55,126 nucleotides of DNA from contig SFET01000030.1 in assembly GCA_004557125.1 (NCBI GenBank), forward strand, positions 1 through 55,126, written 5' to 3'. Shown here one piece after another: positions 1-8,104 of this stretch. Both the position numbers and the translations under genes were made by a program. How positions within the stretch are numbered: the stretch's first letter is position 1; each line of letters starts with the position of its first letter. Below the pieces are notes generated by a model. That model was not told the DNA's origin. It saw nothing but the letters and a program-made list of their open reading frames with translations, and ran no database searches. Origin of the DNA: Clostridiales bacterium (GTDB lineage Bacteria > Bacillota > Clostridia > Christensenellales > Aristaeellaceae).

Positions 1-50
1 CCAAACGTCTTTGTGATGTTTGTCATGCGGATTGCAACGTTGGATTCCAA
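1..50 (-). CDS. ABC transporter ATP-binding protein, BMP/nucleoside type (5' end only)
   Basis: Only the first 16 codons lie in the window. Read from a TTG start at 50, they give MESNVAIRMTNITKTFG, the usual opening of the ATPase in BMP-type (simple sugar/nucleoside) ABC importers, where an N-terminal strand is followed by an ITKxFG motif. An AAAGGG ribosome binding site lies 5-10 bases upstream. The gene follows the BMP substrate-binding protein gene on the same strand, which is the normal order in such operons, so it should energise uptake of that protein's ligand at the inner face of the membrane. The Walker motifs lie outside the window. The call rests on the short N-terminus and the context. 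Confidence 0.7.
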   Translation of the reverse strand, partial: MESNVAIRMTNITKTF

Positions 51-122
51 ATTCAGGTCACCCTTTCCATCATAATCTGCGGTACAGGCTATCTCGACAC
101 GCACCGCCTCATTTGACAGGCA

Positions 123-148
123 AAGGGAAGCTCAATTGAGCTTCCCTT
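123..148 (-). terminator. Inverted repeat between BMP gene and ABC ATPase gene
   Basis: A perfect 26-base palindrome (AAGGGAAGCTCAA arm) sits between the stop of the BMP gene and the start of the ATPase gene. There is no strong T-run, so it is more likely a partial terminator or 3'-end stabiliser that keeps the binding protein more abundant than the membrane components than a full terminator. Confidence 0.55.
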
Positions 149-169
149 ATTGCCCGCTTCACAGCGCGA

Positions 170-1423
170 TTAGTTCAGCAGCTCGTTGATGCCGTCGATG
201 CGCAGGGAGAAGGACGGTGCGGACTGATAGTAGGACTCGCAGTATGCGCCGTCGATGATGGCTTCATCCGTATCGTACACGAAGTCGCCGTCGGTATCGG
301 TGGCGAAGGTGGAGGTCACGGTCTCGCCGCCGACGGTGAACTTGGAGGTGTCGAACACCTTCAGGGAGCCGTCCTTCAGAGCAGCCTCAACCTCGGCAAC
401 CTTCTCGGCAGTGCCTTCGGCGCAGGACTCGCCCAGCTCGGTGATGGCGACAGCGCCCTCGGCGTAGCCGGCGGCCCAGTTGCGCGCGATCTTCTCGCCA
501 TTGATGACGGCCTTCATCGCGTACTCATAGTAGACTTCCCAGACGTTGGTAGCGGAGGTCAGCGCAGCGGTGGGCGCGACAGCCAGCATATCAACGTTGT
601 AGCCGATGGAGTAGGCAACCTTGCCCGCATCCTGCGCAGCCTGCACAGCGGAGGGAGCGCCGGTGGAGTCGGCGTGCTGGCCGATGATGACGCAGCCGCT
701 GGACATCAGGGCGTTGGCAGCCTCGGCCTCGGCGGTGATGTCGAACCAGGAGTTGGTGTAGGTCACGTCCATGACCACGTTCTCAACCACGGACTTGATG
801 CCCAGGAAGAAGGCGGTGTAGCCGGAAACAACCTCGGCGTAGGGATAAGCGCCGACGTAGCCGACCTTGACGTTGCCGTTCTCGTCGAAGTTCTCGGCGG
901 AGAGGCCGTCGTTGGCGATCAGCTCGGCGATCTTCATGCCGGCAACCACACCGGAGACGTAGCGGGACTCATAGACCTTGGTGAACGCGTTGGAGAAGTT
1001 CTCCAGGCCTGCACGGTTGGCGGTGTCGCCGGTCATGGCCACGAACTGGGTCTCCGGGAACTCGGCAGCGGCCTGCTGGCAGTAGGTCTGATGGCCGTAG
1101 CTGTTGGTGAACACCACGTTGCAGCCGGCATCCGCCATCTCCGCGGCGGCGTCATAGCAGGTGGCGTCTTCGGCGACGGAGTACTTCCAGATGATGTTTT
1201 CTGCGGGAACGCCCAGGGCCTCGGCGGCCTTCTGGATGCCCTCGATGTGCGCGTAGGTGTAGCCCTCGTTCTCGTCGCCGACGAGGATCACGCCGACCTT
1301 GATGGCGGTGGGATCGCCGGTGAGCTCGAGCTCGGCAGCGGTGGTGGAAACGGAAACTTCAGCCATGGCGGATGCACACAGCACCATGATGGCTACCAGA
1401 ACCAGTGCAAGAACCTTCTTCAT
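170..1423 (-). CDS. BMP family ABC transporter substrate-binding protein
   Basis: A 417-residue exported binding protein of the BMP (basic membrane protein/PnrA-like) family. These proteins capture nucleosides or similar small ligands outside the membrane and deliver them to an ABC importer. The N-terminus is a signal peptide (KK followed by a long hydrophobic run ending ASAMA at about residue 21). The mature part opens with the VGVILVGDENEGYTYAH block typical of BMP proteins, and later shows a GYVGAYPYAEVVSGYTAF block. No lipobox cysteine is visible, which is a little unusual because many family members are lipoproteins. The ribosome binding site GGAGGGG supports the ATG at 1423. Downstream comes the matching ATPase. 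The exact ligand cannot be read from the sequence. Confidence 0.88.
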   Translation of the reverse strand: MKKVLALVLVAIMVLCASAMAEVSVSTTAAELELTGDPTAIKVGVILVGDENEGYTYAHIEGIQKAAEALGVPAENIIWKYSVAEDATCYDAAAEMADAGCNVVFTNSYGHQTYCQQAAAEFPETQFVAMTGDTANRAGLENFSNAFTKVYESRYVSGVVAGMKIAELIANDGLSAENFDENGNVKVGYVGAYPYAEVVSGYTAFFLGIKSVVENVVMDVTYTNSWFDITAEAEAANALMSSGCVIIGQHADSTGAPSAVQAAQDAGKVAYSIGYNVDMLAVAPTAALTSATNVWEVYYEYAMKAVINGEKIARNWAAGYAEGAVAITELGESCAEGTAEKVAEVEAALKDGSLKVFDTSKFTVGGETVTSTFATDTDGDFVYDTDEAIIDGAYCESYYQSAPSFSLRIDGINELLN

Positions 1424-1670
1424 TTGAACTTTCCCCTCCGTGTAATTTGCTTTTTGGGTACGAAATCATGATACACGTTCAACGTTATATTCTTAGGTAA
1501 CGAAGGTAAAAAATACGAACATTGTGCAGATTCATGTCGAAATTTGTTCCTGTTTTCTTCGAAGAATCTCCGGACACGGCCGGGATGTCCGCCGGGCGCT
1601 TCCCTGATTTCCGAATGCACCGGCGCCGCCCGCCGCCCGCCGGACCCTGCCCCGGCAAGCGGCACGCAAA

Positions 1671-1696
1671 GGGCGCCCGGCAGATGCCGGACGCCC
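1671..1696 (-). terminator. Hairpin downstream of the metal ATPase gene
   Basis: A GC-rich inverted repeat (GGGCG-CCGGC arms) begins 24 bases beyond the ATPase stop codon and is followed on the minus strand by CCCTTTG. It is a likely Rho-independent terminator of the metal-efflux operon with a short T-run. The rest of 1424-1670 is leader DNA for the BMP gene; I see no convincing -35/-10 pair in it. Confidence 0.5.
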
Positions 1697-1719
1697 CCGC
1701 AAACGCAGCGTATGATTCT

Positions 1720-3594
1720 CTATTTTGCCCGGAAGCGCAGCGCACGCATGGCGTTGAGGATGGCCAGCACGGACACGCCCACGTCGGCGAACACCGCGAT
1801 CCACATGTTGCCCAGGCCCAGCGCGCTGAGGATCAGCACGATGAACTTCACGCCCAGTGCGAACACGATGTTCTGGTGCACGATGGTCAGGGTGCGCTTG
1901 GAGATGCGGATGGCCGTGGCGATCTTCTCCGGGTTGTCGTCCATGAGCACCACGTCGGCGGCTTCGATGGCCGCGTCGGAGCCCAGCGCGCCCATGGCGA
2001 CGCCCACGTCCGCGCGGGAGAGCACCGGGGCGTCGTTGATGCCGTCGCCAACGAAGGCCAGCTTCTCGCCCTTCTGCTGGTGGGCAAGCAGCTTCTCCAC
2101 CTGTGCAACCTTGTCGGCGGGCAGCAGCTCGCTGTGCACCTGATCCACGCCCAGCTCCCTTGCCACGGCCTCAGCCACGTCCTTGCGGTCGCCGGTGAGC
2201 ATCACGCTCTGCTTCACGCCGCAGTCCTTCAGCGCCTGAATCGCGGCCTTCGACTGGGGCTTGAGCATGTCGGAGATGACGATGTGGCCCATGTACGTGC
2301 CGTCCGCAGCAACGTGCACGATGGTGCCGCTGTTCTCGCACTCGTGCCAGTCCACGCCCACGTACTGCATCAGCCTGCCGTTGCCCACGGCCACGTTTTT
2401 GCCGTCCACGGTGGCGATCACGCCCTTGCCGGACAGCTCCTCCACGTCGGAGATGCGGCTCTCGTCCAGCGGCATGCCGAAGGCGCGCTTCAGCGAGGCC
2501 GAGATGGGATGGGTGGAGTAGTTCTCCGCCAGCGCCGCGATCTCCAGCAGCTCCTGCTCCGGCACCTTCTCCGGATGGATGGCTGTGACCTCGAAGTTGC
2601 CCTGGGTGAGGGTGCCGGTCTTGTCAAACACCACGGTGTCCACCTGGGCCAGCGCCTCCACAAAGTTGCCGCCCTTGATGAGGATGCCGTTGGCGGATGC
2701 GCCGCCGATGCCGCCGAAGAAGCTCAGCGGAACCGAGATCACCAGCGCGCAGGGACAGGACACCACCAGGAAGATCAGCGCGCGGGAGACCCATTCGCCC
2801 CAATCGCCGGTGATCAGCGAGGGAACCACCGCCAGCAGCAGCGCCGACAGGCACACCGCCGGGGTATACCAGCGGGCGAACTTCGTGATGAAGTTCTCGG
2901 ACTTCGCCTTGTTGGAGGAGGCGTTCTCCACCAGCTCCAGGATGCGCGCCACGGTGGATTCGCCGAAGCACTTGTTCACGCGCACGTGCAGCACGCCGCT
3001 GAGGTTGATGCAGCCGCTGATCACGTCCTCGCCGGGGTGAATCTCCCGGGGCACGGACTCGCCGGTGAGGGCAGCGGTGTCCAGCGTGGACGCGCCCTCG
3101 ATCACCTCGCCGTCCAGCGGCACGCGTTCGCCGGGCTGGATCACAATGCGCTCGCCGATCTCCACTTCCTCGGGATCCACGGTGATCAGCGCGCCGTCGC
3201 GCTCCACGTGGGCCACATCCGGGCGAATGTCCATCAGCGCCGCAATGGAGCGGCGGGACTTGCCCACCGCGCAGCTCTCGAAGAGCTCGCCCACCTGATA
3301 GAACAGCATGACCACCACGGCTTCCATGTACTCTCCCGCGCACATCGCGCCGATGGAGGCCACGCCCATCAGGAAGTTTTCATCAAAGATCTGCCCGCGG
3401 GAGATGTTTTTGATGGCCTTCCAGATCACCCGCCAGCCAATCACGCCATAGGGAATCAGGTAGATAAGCAGCTCCCAGATTCCCTCGACGGGCAGCAGCA
3501 GCGCAACCACGAACAGCGCCGCCGCAGTCAGGATGGTATAGAGCGACCGCTTCTGCTTGCGGTTCATGCTCTGCACGAAAGCCGGAGCCTTCAT
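1720..3594 (-). CDS. Heavy-metal translocating P-type ATPase (Zn/Cd/Pb class)
   Basis: A 624-residue P1B-type ATPase that pumps soft divalent metals out of the cell using ATP. Visible motifs in order: TGES of the actuator domain, the membrane CPC metal site (C280-P-C282), the phosphorylated aspartate in DKTGTLT (D324), the HP motif of the nucleotide domain (THPISASL) and the hinge GDGINDAP from residue 516. CPC together with the neighbouring CadC-like repressor favours Zn/Cd/Pb over copper. The protein lacks the N-terminal metal-binding HMA domain found in most relatives; that domain is encoded separately just upstream, and the two genes overlap by four bases (ATGA), implying coupled translation. 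It is the last gene of a three-gene operon. Confidence 0.92.
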   Translation of the reverse strand: MKAPAFVQSMNRKQKRSLYTILTAAALFVVALLLPVEGIWELLIYLIPYGVIGWRVIWKAIKNISRGQIFDENFLMGVASIGAMCAGEYMEAVVVMLFYQVGELFESCAVGKSRRSIAALMDIRPDVAHVERDGALITVDPEEVEIGERIVIQPGERVPLDGEVIEGASTLDTAALTGESVPREIHPGEDVISGCINLSGVLHVRVNKCFGESTVARILELVENASSNKAKSENFITKFARWYTPAVCLSALLLAVVPSLITGDWGEWVSRALIFLVVSCPCALVISVPLSFFGGIGGASANGILIKGGNFVEALAQVDTVVFDKTGTLTQGNFEVTAIHPEKVPEQELLEIAALAENYSTHPISASLKRAFGMPLDESRISDVEELSGKGVIATVDGKNVAVGNGRLMQYVGVDWHECENSGTIVHVAADGTYMGHIVISDMLKPQSKAAIQALKDCGVKQSVMLTGDRKDVAEAVARELGVDQVHSELLPADKVAQVEKLLAHQQKGEKLAFVGDGINDAPVLSRADVGVAMGALGSDAAIEAADVVLMDDNPEKIATAIRISKRTLTIVHQNIVFALGVKFIVLILSALGLGNMWIAVFADVGVSVLAILNAMRALRFRAK

Positions 3595-3812
3595 TTGAGA
3601 ATCACTTCACATTCGTCGTCAATTTTCTTGCAGGCCTTCGCAGCCGCCTTTGCGATGGCGTCGAAGCGCGCATCGTCCGCCTCCAGGGTCATCTTTTGCG
3701 CAAGGAAGCTGATGTTGACGCTGATCACGCCGTCGATCTTGCGAATCTCGTTCTCCATCTTGGCCGCGCAGTTGGCGCAGTCCAGATCCACCATCTTGAA
3801 AACCTTCTTCAT
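3591..3812 (-). CDS. Heavy-metal-associated (HMA) domain protein, metallochaperone
   Basis: A 73-residue single-domain HMA protein. The metal-binding loop reads LDCANCA, giving the CxxC pair typical of ATPase N-terminal domains and of CopZ-type chaperones, and the rest fits the ferredoxin-like fold of the family. The aspartate before the first Cys (DCxxC) is characteristic of Zn/Cd-type HMA domains, such as that of ZntA, rather than copper-type ones (usually MxCxxC). The stop codon overlaps the start of the ATPase gene. It probably works as the detached N-terminal domain of that pump, handing metal to it or sensing metal load. Confidence 0.88.
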   Translation of the reverse strand: MKKVFKMVDLDCANCAAKMENEIRKIDGVISVNISFLAQKMTLEADDARFDAIAKAAAKACKKIDDECEVILK

Positions 3813-3830
3813 TGTGTCCTTCCTCCCCCG

Positions 3831-4193
3831 TCATTCCTCGATGTGTTCCATGCCCTGGTCGATGATCGTGCGCACATGATCGTCCGCCAGCGCATAATAG
3901 ACCGTCTTTCCCTCCCGACGGTTCTTCACCAGCTTCGCCTGCTTTAAAAGCCGCAGCTGATGGGAGATCGCCGACTGGGTCATGTGCAGCACCTCCGCGA
4001 TGTCGCACACGCACATCTCCGCCTCGAACAGCACGTACAGGATGCGGATGCGCGTGGTGTCGCCGAAGATCTTGAACAGCTCCGCCAGATCGTAGAGCTT
4101 CTCATCCACCGGCATGTCCGGCTCCACCTGCCGGATGATCTCGCCATGGGTGCAGTGCTCGTCGCAGCGCTCCACGCCGTTGGGATCAAACAT
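3831..4193 (-). CDS. ArsR/SmtB family metal-responsive repressor, CadC-like
   Basis: A 120-residue winged-helix repressor. Both metal sites known from CadC/SmtB-type proteins appear intact: an N-terminal CxxxC pair (CDEHC) with a CVC motif in the DNA-binding helix region (thiolate alpha3N site), and a C-terminal D-x-H...H-x-x-E set (from DDHVR to HIEE) with the spacing of the dimer-interface alpha5 zinc site. The recognition helix includes TQSAISHQLRLLK. An ATG at 4193 preceded by GGAGGTG is the better start; the ATG at 4211 lies in the operator and too close to the promoter. It is expected to repress its own operon until Zn, Cd or Pb binds. Confidence 0.9.
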   Translation of the reverse strand: MFDPNGVERCDEHCTHGEIIRQVEPDMPVDEKLYDLAELFKIFGDTTRIRILYVLFEAEMCVCDIAEVLHMTQSAISHQLRLLKQAKLVKNRREGKTVYYALADDHVRTIIDQGMEHIEE

Positions 4194-4211
4194 GCGCTCA
4201 CCTCCATTCAT

Positions 4212-4227
4212 ATGAACAATTGCTCAT
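4212..4227 (-). promoter_or_regulatory. Candidate ArsR-family operator
   Basis: A nearly perfect inverted repeat (ATGAGCAATTGTTCAT on the minus strand) of the kind bound by SmtB/CadC-type repressors lies at the predicted transcription start of the arsR-HMA-ATPase operon, where bound repressor would block initiation. Confidence 0.8.
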
Positions 4228-4233
4228 GTGTTT

Positions 4234-4262
4234 ATTATATGCCGTGACATTGCCGATGTCAA
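4234..4262 (-). promoter_or_regulatory. Consensus sigma-A promoter of metal-efflux operon
   Basis: Minus-strand TTGACA (4262-4257), a 17-base spacer and TATAAT (4239-4234) match the consensus exactly, with the operator immediately downstream. Such a strong promoter fits a repressor-controlled resistance operon. Confidence 0.9.
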
Positions 4263-4338
4263 TAGAAAAATGCAGATTTCCGCCTGTTTTTGCAAAAACT
4301 CTGCGTGCGCTCCTGAAACGCGCCGTTTGAACGCAAAA

Positions 4339-4364
4339 CGCCGCCGGAGAAGCCTCCGGCGGCG
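4339..4364 (-). terminator. Rho-independent terminator after aldo/keto reductase gene
   Basis: A perfect 11-bp stem (CGCCGCCGGAG) with a four-base loop is followed on the minus strand by TTTTGCG, just beyond the reductase stop codon at 4381. Confidence 0.8.
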
Positions 4365-4380
4365 CGATTGAGAACCCGAT

Positions 4381-5511
4381 TTACTTTTCAAACAGCTCCA
4401 CCAGCTTGGAAAGCTCCTCGCGGATGTGGATGTGCTGGGGGCAGACCCGCTCGCACCTGCCGCACTGGAGGCAGTCCGAGGCCTTGCCCAGATTCTGTCC
4501 GCTGGTGTTGAAGTTGTACTTTCCCTTGGCGAAGGCCAGATCACCAAAGTTCAGATAGAGGTTTGCGCACATGAACAGGTTGGGGATGGCGATGTGCGCC
4601 GGGCAGCCCTTGGCGCAGTACCAGCAGGCCGTGCAGGGCACGGAAGGCTTGGCGGCGATGATCTGCCGTGCCTGTTCGATGGCGGAAAGCTCCCGTTCAT
4701 CTAGCTTGCAGAAATCCTGCATGTAGGAGGTGTTGTCCTCCACCTGCTCCAGCGTGGACATGCCTGAGAGCACCGTGAGCACGCCGTCCAGCGATGCGGC
4801 GAAGCGAATCGCCCAGGACGGGAAGGATGCGTCCGGGTTCACCGTGCGCAGCACGTCCTTCGTCTCCTCGGGCGGATTGGCCAGAATGCCGCCCTTCACC
4901 GGCTCCATGATGACCACGGGCTTATTGTGCTTCCGGGCGACCTCGTAGCACTTGCGGGATTCGATGGAATTGCTCTCCCAGTCGGCATAGTTGATCTGGA
5001 GCTGCACGAACTCCATCTCCGGATGGGCATTGAGGATGCCGTCCAGCACGGCAGCCTTGTCGTGGAAGGAGAAGCCCAGATGACGAATCAGACCCTCCTC
5101 CTTGCGCGCCTGCAGGAAGTTCCAGATGTCGAAGTCGTCGAAGTACTTTGTGCGGTGCTCACCCAGGTTGTGCAGCAGGAAGAAGTCGAAGTAGCCCGCG
5201 CCGGTGCGTTCCAGGGATTCATAGAACATGTTCTGGGCCTCGGCGGCGGTCTCGACCCCGGCCCAGGCCGGCAGCTTGTCCGCGATGTAGAAGCTCTCGC
5301 GGGGATGGCGATCCACCAGGCAGGTCTTCATGGTGCGCTCGGACGTGCCGTGGCCGTAGAACCAGGAGGTATCTAAGTACTTGAAGCCCCGCTCCAGAAA
5401 CAAATCCGTCATCGCACAGCACTGTTCGACGTCGATCTCGCCGTCCTTCACCGGCAGGCGCATGTAGCCGAAGCCCAGCTTGGGCATGGCCTCCACAAAG
5501 CTACGATCCAT
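4381..5511 (-). CDS. Aldo/keto reductase with C-terminal 4Fe-4S ferredoxin domain
   Basis: A 376-residue fusion typical of anaerobes. The N-terminal part (about 1-270) is an aldo/keto reductase TIM barrel opening LGFGYMRLPV, with a D..Y catalytic region (DTSWFYGHG). The C-terminal 90 residues carry two cysteine clusters (CTACWYCAKGCP and CLQCGRCERVCP) that should bind two 4Fe-4S clusters, suggesting electron transfer linked to carbonyl reduction. Substrate is not inferable. A ribosome binding site (AAGGAGGGG) supports the start. The gene follows the SDR gene after a terminator hairpin, so partial read-through co-expression is possible. Confidence 0.9.
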   Translation of the reverse strand: MDRSFVEAMPKLGFGYMRLPVKDGEIDVEQCCAMTDLFLERGFKYLDTSWFYGHGTSERTMKTCLVDRHPRESFYIADKLPAWAGVETAAEAQNMFYESLERTGAGYFDFFLLHNLGEHRTKYFDDFDIWNFLQARKEEGLIRHLGFSFHDKAAVLDGILNAHPEMEFVQLQINYADWESNSIESRKCYEVARKHNKPVVIMEPVKGGILANPPEETKDVLRTVNPDASFPSWAIRFAASLDGVLTVLSGMSTLEQVEDNTSYMQDFCKLDERELSAIEQARQIIAAKPSVPCTACWYCAKGCPAHIAIPNLFMCANLYLNFGDLAFAKGKYNFNTSGQNLGKASDCLQCGRCERVCPQHIHIREELSKLVELFEK

Positions 5512-5539
5512 GGGTCTCCCCTCCTTATAGGTAGAAAAG

Positions 5540-5568
5540 CGGGGGCGCGCAGAAAGCCGCCGCCCCCG
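5540..5568 (-). terminator. Terminator after the SDR gene
   Basis: An 8-bp stem (CGGGGGCG/CGCCCCCG) with a 13-base loop is followed on the minus strand by CTTTTC. It lies between the SDR stop and the aldo/keto reductase start, so it may act as an attenuator between the two genes. Confidence 0.7.
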
Positions 5569-5589
5569 TTGGATACGTTCAATTCCGAA

Positions 5590-6465
5590 TTACTTCAGCA
5601 TGACCTGGCCGCCGGTCACCGGGATGGCCTGGCCGGTCTCATACTTCTGCTCCACGCAGTAGAAGATGGCACGCGCCACGTCCTTCGGGAAGCAGCCGCG
5701 GTTCATGGGAACCTTGGACATGTAGTACTTGCGCACGTCCTCGACGGTCTTTGCGCCGGGAACCTTGCCCGCGTTCAGATACTGCACGAACAGGCCGCGC
5801 TCCGGATCGGACCACAGCGGGCCGTCCAGATAGTTGCCGGGGCAGATGGCGTTGACCTTGATGTTGTAGGGGCACAGCTCCAGCGCGAAGGACTGGGTCA
5901 GACCGATGCCGCCGAACTTGGAGCCCGCGTAGGCGTAGTTGTTCTTGCTGCCCTCCAGGCCGGACTTGGAGTTGATGGTGACGATGTCGAAGAAGGCCTC
6001 GGGATCGGCCTCGTGCTGGGCCTCCATGATGGCGGCGGCGTACTTCGCGCAGAGGAAGTAGCCGGTGTAGTTGATATTGGTGACGAAGTCGAAGGTGTTC
6101 TTCTCCAGCTCCAGCAGGTTGCCCGCCTTGGCCACGCCCGCATTGCTGACCAGGATGTCCAGGCCGCCCCACTTTTCCACGGTGGTCTGCACCATCTTCG
6201 CGACGGATTCCTCGCTGGTGACATTCACCTCGATGGCGAAGGCGTACTCGCCCAGCTCTCTGGCAACCGCCTCAGCGCCGGCGACGTTCATATCTGCGAT
6301 ACCGACGATGGCGCCCTCGGCGTGAAGCTCCTCAGCGATGCCCTTGCCGAAGCCCTGGGCTGCGCCGGTGACGATGGCGATCTTGCCGGACAGGCGGCCC
6401 TGGGTTGCGGGGCGAACGTGTATCTTTTCCTTGGCAATCTGCTGCCACTTGCTCATATCGATCAT
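5590..6465 (-). CDS. SDR-family dehydrogenase, sorbitol-6-phosphate 2-dehydrogenase-like
   Basis: A 291-residue classical short-chain dehydrogenase. The Rossmann motif reads VTGAAQGFGKGI, followed by the NAG turn, a catalytic serine (TINSKSG) and a YAGSK active site. The C-terminal stretch KVPMNRGCFPKDVARAI and the final TGGQVM resemble SrlD-type sorbitol-6-phosphate dehydrogenases, although the N-terminal extension (about 30 residues before the Rossmann core) is longer than in Escherichia coli SrlD. I take ATG 6465 as start because AAGGATG lies at the right distance; an upstream TTG at 6486 has no such site. No PTS genes are nearby, so the substrate remains open. Confidence 0.82.
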   Translation of the reverse strand: MIDMSKWQQIAKEKIHVRPATQGRLSGKIAIVTGAAQGFGKGIAEELHAEGAIVGIADMNVAGAEAVARELGEYAFAIEVNVTSEESVAKMVQTTVEKWGGLDILVSNAGVAKAGNLLELEKNTFDFVTNINYTGYFLCAKYAAAIMEAQHEADPEAFFDIVTINSKSGLEGSKNNYAYAGSKFGGIGLTQSFALELCPYNIKVNAICPGNYLDGPLWSDPERGLFVQYLNAGKVPGAKTVEDVRKYYMSKVPMNRGCFPKDVARAIFYCVEQKYETGQAIPVTGGQVMLK

Positions 6466-6501
6466 GGGTAACACATCCTTTTCCAATAATCTGGTGCTTC
6501 A

Positions 6502-6530
6502 ATTATAGCGCAGCGCGCCGAAAGTTTCCA
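6502..6530 (-). promoter_or_regulatory. Promoter of the SDR gene
   Basis: TGGAAA (6530-6525), a 17-base spacer and TATAAT (6507-6502) on the minus strand, about 40 bases upstream of the SDR start. The -10 is perfect and the -35 is moderate. Confidence 0.65.
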
Positions 6531-6567
6531 GTGGTTTTCGCCAATTTTCCCCAGTTTGTGAAAACTT

Positions 6568-7971
6568 TTATGTGTTTTCCTCCTCGGCGATCTTGCGGCC
6601 CATCAGCACGCCCATGACGCTGGCCATCATCAGGCCCCGCGTCCAGCCGCTGGAGTCGCCCAGACAGTGCAGGCCCCGAATAGAGGTGGTGAAGTCCTCG
6701 TCCATCTTTACCCGGTTGGAGTAGAACTTCAGCTCCGGGGAGTACAAAAGCGTCTCGTAGCTGGCGAAGCCCGGCACCACGTGGTCCATGGCCTGAATGA
6801 AGTTGATGATGTTGGTCATGGCGCGGTAGGGCATGGCCGCGGTGATGTCGCCCGCAACCGCGTCCGGCAGCGTGGGCTTGACGTTGGACTGGGCCAGCTC
6901 CTTCTGCCAGGTGCGCTTGCCGTCCAGAATGTCGCCGAAGCGCTGCACCAGAATGTGGCCCGCGCCCAGCATGTTCGTCAGCTCACCCACCTTCTGGGCG
7001 TAGGCGATGGGCTGGTTGAAGGGCACGGAGAAGTTGTGGGAGCAGAGGATCGAGAGATTCGTGTTATTGGATTTGAGATCCTTGTAGGAGTGGCCGTTGA
7101 CCACCGCCAGATTGTTGTCGTAGTTCTCCTGACTGACGAAGCCGCCGGGGTTCTGGCAGAAGGTGCGCACCTTGTTCTTGAAGGGCTTGGGATAGCCGAT
7201 CAGCTTGGACTCGTAGAGCACCTCGTTGACCTTCTCCATGATCTCGTTGCGGCACTCCACGCGCACGCCGATGTCCACCGTGCCCGGCTGATGGGCGATG
7301 TTGTGCTCGGCGCAGATGCGCTCCAGCCAGTCCGCGCCCCTGCGGCCGGTGGCGACCACCGTGCGCTCCGCAAGGATTTCGAGCTCCTCGCCCTTCAGCA
7401 CCACCTGCACGCCCTTGCACACGCCGTCCTCCAGGATTAGGTTCTGGCACTCGCAGCCGAAGAGGATCTCCACGCCGTTGTTCAGCAGGTACTGCTCGAT
7501 GGCATAGTAGATGTTCTGGGCCTTCTCGGTGCCCAGGTGGCGGATCGGGCAGTCCACCAGCTTCAGGCCCGCCTGAATCGCCCGGGAGCGAATCTGCTTG
7601 ACCTCCTCGCTGTTGCCCACGCCCTCCACATGGGTGTCTGCGCCGAACTCCAGGTAGATGGAGTCGGCGTAGTTGATGGTCTCCTGGGCCAGGTCCTCGC
7701 CGATCAGCGTGGGCAGGTCGCCGCCCACCTCGCAGGACAGCGACAGCTTGCCGTCGGAGAACGCGCCCGCGCCGGAGAAGCCGGTGGTGATGTGGCAGTA
7801 GGGCTTGCAGTTCACGCACTGGCGGGTCTTGGACTTGGGGCAGCGGCGGTTCTCGATGGCTGCGCCCTTCTCGCAGATGGTGATCTTCTTCCTGCTGCCC
7901 TTGCGGATCAGTTCGAGGGCGGTAAAGATACCGGCAGGGCCGGCGCCGATGATGACAACGTCGGTTTTCAT
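6568..7971 (-). CDS. FAD-dependent NAD(P)-type oxidoreductase (COG2509-like flavoprotein)
   Basis: A 467-residue flavoprotein. The FAD-binding dinucleotide fold is at the N-terminus (VVIIGAGPAGIFTALEL), followed by a cysteine-bearing segment (CPKSKTRQCVNCKPYC) characteristic of this conserved group of uncharacterised anaerobe flavoproteins. A second glycine-rich block (VVATGRRGADWL) and a C-terminal LGDSSGWTRGLMMAS block complete the FAD site. The clustered cysteines could bind an iron-sulphur cluster or form a redox disulphide; that is inference. The ATG at 7971 has an AAAGGAG site. The precise reaction is unknown. Confidence 0.85.
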   Translation of the reverse strand: MKTDVVIIGAGPAGIFTALELIRKGSRKKITICEKGAAIENRRCPKSKTRQCVNCKPYCHITTGFSGAGAFSDGKLSLSCEVGGDLPTLIGEDLAQETINYADSIYLEFGADTHVEGVGNSEEVKQIRSRAIQAGLKLVDCPIRHLGTEKAQNIYYAIEQYLLNNGVEILFGCECQNLILEDGVCKGVQVVLKGEELEILAERTVVATGRRGADWLERICAEHNIAHQPGTVDIGVRVECRNEIMEKVNEVLYESKLIGYPKPFKNKVRTFCQNPGGFVSQENYDNNLAVVNGHSYKDLKSNNTNLSILCSHNFSVPFNQPIAYAQKVGELTNMLGAGHILVQRFGDILDGKRTWQKELAQSNVKPTLPDAVAGDITAAMPYRAMTNIINFIQAMDHVVPGFASYETLLYSPELKFYSNRVKMDEDFTTSIRGLHCLGDSSGWTRGLMMASVMGVLMGRKIAEEENT

Positions 7972-8003
7972 GTATGTTTCTCCTTTATTTCAACGCATAA
8001 AAC

Positions 8004-8027
8004 GGGCCGCCAGTCTCCTGACGACCC
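8004..8027 (-). terminator. Hairpin between the zincin-like gene and the flavoprotein gene
   Basis: An imperfect 10-bp stem (GGGTCGTCAG/CTGGCGGCCC on the minus strand) is followed by GTTTT. It may end transcripts from the upstream gene, but it also lies just downstream of the flavoprotein promoters and could be a 5'-UTR element. Confidence 0.5.
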
Positions 8028-8035
8028 ATCTGCGC

Positions 8036-8063
8036 ATTGTATTATGGCCACGGACCTCGTCAA
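8036..8063 (-). promoter_or_regulatory. Proximal promoter of the flavoprotein gene
   Basis: TTGACG (8063-8058), a 16-base spacer and TACAAT (8041-8036) on the minus strand, close to consensus. Confidence 0.55.
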
Positions 8064-8075
8064 GGCCCATACTGT

Positions 8076-8104
8076 ATTATACAATTTGTTTATGTTTTTG
8101 TCAA
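8076..8104 (-). promoter_or_regulatory. Distal consensus promoter overlapping the preceding stop codon
   Basis: TTGACA (8104-8099), a 17-base spacer and TATAAT (8081-8076) match consensus exactly. The -35 box includes the TGA stop of the upstream zincin-like gene. Confidence 0.8.

Noticed and set aside
1522..3879. 785-codon plus-strand ORF
   Set aside because: It lies antisense to the metal ATPase gene, is rich in His/Arg/Gly/Ala from third-position GC bias, and has no domain pattern.
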